A DNA stretch of 5,309 bases from an uncultured Bacilli bacterium (GTDB taxonomy: Bacteria > Bacillota_I > Bacilli_A > RF39 > UBA660): NCBI GenBank assembly GCA_944363655.1, contig CALVUU010000097.1:1-5309 (forward strand). The letters run 5' to 3'. Below are positions 4,487 through 5,309 of this stretch, in pieces. The position numbers and the translations under genes are program-made. Every line of letters begins with the position of its first letter. Position 1 is the first letter of the stretch. The notes below the pieces were generated by a model that had not been told where the DNA came from, made no database searches, and worked only from the letters and a program-made list of their open reading frames with translations.

Positions 4487-5086
4487 ATGTTGTGTCAAAA
4501 TTGTGGAAAAAACGAAGTTACTTTTAGATATACTCAGGTTATTAATGGAGTAAAAAAGGAAATGAATCTTTGCGATAAATGTGCAAGGGAATTAGGATTT
4601 AAAGATATTAATTTTAATATGCCAATTAGCTTTTCTAGTTTCTTAAGTGATTTCTTTAATGAATATAATGATAACTTATTACCAAGTTTTATAGGAACAC
4701 AAGCTAAAGAGTGCAGTGGCTGTGGTACTACATTTGATGATTTTATAAATAGTGGAGAGTTTGGTTGCAGTGAATGTTATAACATATTTAAAGATAGAAT
4801 TTCTCCAATCTTAAAGAATTTGCAAGGTGCAAACAGATACATTGGAAGAGGCTATAGAGAGATTGCACCAAGTACAGACAATGAAGAAAAAGCTAGCAAA
4901 AATGTAGAGAAGAAAGAAAAAAAGGAATCAAAACTAGAAAAATTGCAAAAAGATTTGCAAAAGGCAATAAAAGATGAAAGATATGAAGATGCTGCTAAAA
5001 TTCGTGACGAAATAAAAACAATGGAAACTACTAAAGCATCTAAAACTAAGAAAAACGAAAATAAAGAAAATAAGAAAGAAGAATAA
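4487..5086 (+). CDS. mcsA: McsA, zinc-binding activator of the McsB arginine kinase
   Basis: The start is the ATG at 4487, 9 nt after AAAGGAG (4471-4477). The in-frame TTG at 4478 abuts that SD and cannot be used, so the product has 199 residues. Four CxxC pairs are present: C3/C6, C29/C32, C76/C79 and C94/C97, fitting two zinc-binding units. A UVR domain lies at about 148-183 (KLEKLQKDLQKAIKDERYED, then AAKIRDEIK), the segment type also found in UvrB and ClpC. A Lys/Glu-rich linker (133-147) precedes it and a Lys/Glu-rich tail (184-199) follows. In relatives McsA binds McsB and stimulates its kinase activity, which also relieves CtsR repression. It lies 82 nt after ctsR with no terminator between, so the two are probably cotranscribed. 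Confidence 0.95.
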   Translation: MLCQNCGKNEVTFRYTQVINGVKKEMNLCDKCARELGFKDINFNMPISFSSFLSDFFNEYNDNLLPSFIGTQAKECSGCGTTFDDFINSGEFGCSECYNIFKDRISPILKNLQGANRYIGRGYREIAPSTDNEEKASKNVEKKEKKESKLEKLQKDLQKAIKDERYEDAAKIRDEIKTMETTKASKTKKNENKENKKEE

Positions 5087-5201
5087 TTTCTAAGATTAAG
5101 ACTAAAAAGTATTAGCCAAAATCTACTTAATAAAAGAGGCTAAAGGTTGGAAAAAAATATTTTTTACCAGGTTTAAGCCTTGAGAAAGGAATGAGAATAA
5201 A
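5087..5201 (+). promoter_or_regulatory. mcsA-mcsB intergenic leader with two competing helices
   Basis: This 115-nt gap is long for a tight operon. Helix A pairs TTAGCC (5112-5117) with GGCTAA (5138-5143). Helix B pairs AGGCT-AAA (5137-5144) with TTT-a-AGCCT (5172-5180). It encloses TGGAAAAAAAT (5148-5158) paired with ATTTTTTACCA (5159-5169), which has one mismatch. A and B share 5138-5143 and cannot coexist. Helix B ends 5 nt before the SD AAGGA (5186-5190). The layout resembles an attenuator or a translation switch, but no ligand or leader peptide is evident. It may equally be an RNA-processing site. Confidence 0.4.
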
Positions 5202-5309
5202 ATGGCAAATTGGTATTTACAAAATGGAAAAGAATCAGATGTTGTAGTAAGTTCAAGAGTTAGGCTATCTAGAAATCTAAATGGGTTTAATTTCCTAAAT
5301 AGATGTTCT
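5202..5309 (+). CDS. mcsB: McsB, protein arginine kinase (N-terminus only)
   Basis: The frame opens at ATG 5202 and runs 36 codons to the window edge. ESDVVVSSRVRLSRNLNGF (residues 11-29) is the N-terminal signature of McsB; its serine and arginine residues bind ATP in the phosphagen-kinase fold. The SD AAAGGA (5185-5190) lies 11 nt upstream. An ATG at 5191 is out of frame. McsB phosphorylates arginines on CtsR and on damaged proteins, marking the latter for ClpC-ClpP degradation. Position after mcsA confirms the call. About 90% of the gene lies outside, and clpC would be expected next. Confidence 0.96.
   Translation, partial: MANWYLQNGKESDVVVSSRVRLSRNLNGFNFLNRCS

Overview
The window is AT-rich throughout, with coding sequence dominated by A/T-ending codons, purine-rich Shine-Dalgarno (SD) sites and SigA-type promoters. 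Together with a ctsR-mcsA-mcsB heat-shock operon, this points to a low-GC Firmicute, most likely a member of the Clostridia. The species cannot be named from the sequence.

Layout, all genes on the + strand. (1) 1-323: the 3' end of a Cof-type HAD phosphatase gene that enters from the left edge. (2) 486-638: a 50-codon hypothetical gene with a very good SD. (3) 631-671: a perfect 41-bp palindrome of the GGGGACAGTCCCC type. (4) 770-3280: a large secreted repeat protein (signal peptide, leucine-rich repeats, four InlB B-type repeats, two Ig-like modules, a C-terminal FN3-like module). (5) 3273-3313: a second, degenerate copy of the palindrome. (6) 3338-3728: a stand-alone transcription unit with a consensus promoter and a strong terminator but no ordinary gene. 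(7) 3841-5309: the CtsR-controlled operon ctsR, mcsA, mcsB, with mcsB running off the right edge.

The operon is the well-understood part. CtsR represses class III heat-shock genes. McsB is a protein arginine kinase that inactivates CtsR and marks proteins for ClpCP, and McsA is its zinc-binding activator. A CtsR operator (two AGTCAAA half-sites, 3 bp apart) lies just downstream of the -10 box of the ctsR promoter, so the operon should repress itself. The 115-nt gap between mcsA and mcsB can form two mutually exclusive RNA helices and may tune mcsB expression.

The most unusual part is unit (6). It is much richer in GC than its surroundings in its 3' half and can form many helices. It carries three copies of a short motif centred on TATCTAG. 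Each copy is preceded by an SD and an in-frame ATG, so the RNA reads as three micro-ORFs of 13, 7 and 10 codons ending in TGYI, TGFI and SGFI, each followed by TAG. I do not recognise it as a named RNA family. It could be a structured non-coding RNA, a tandem micro-peptide RNA, or both.
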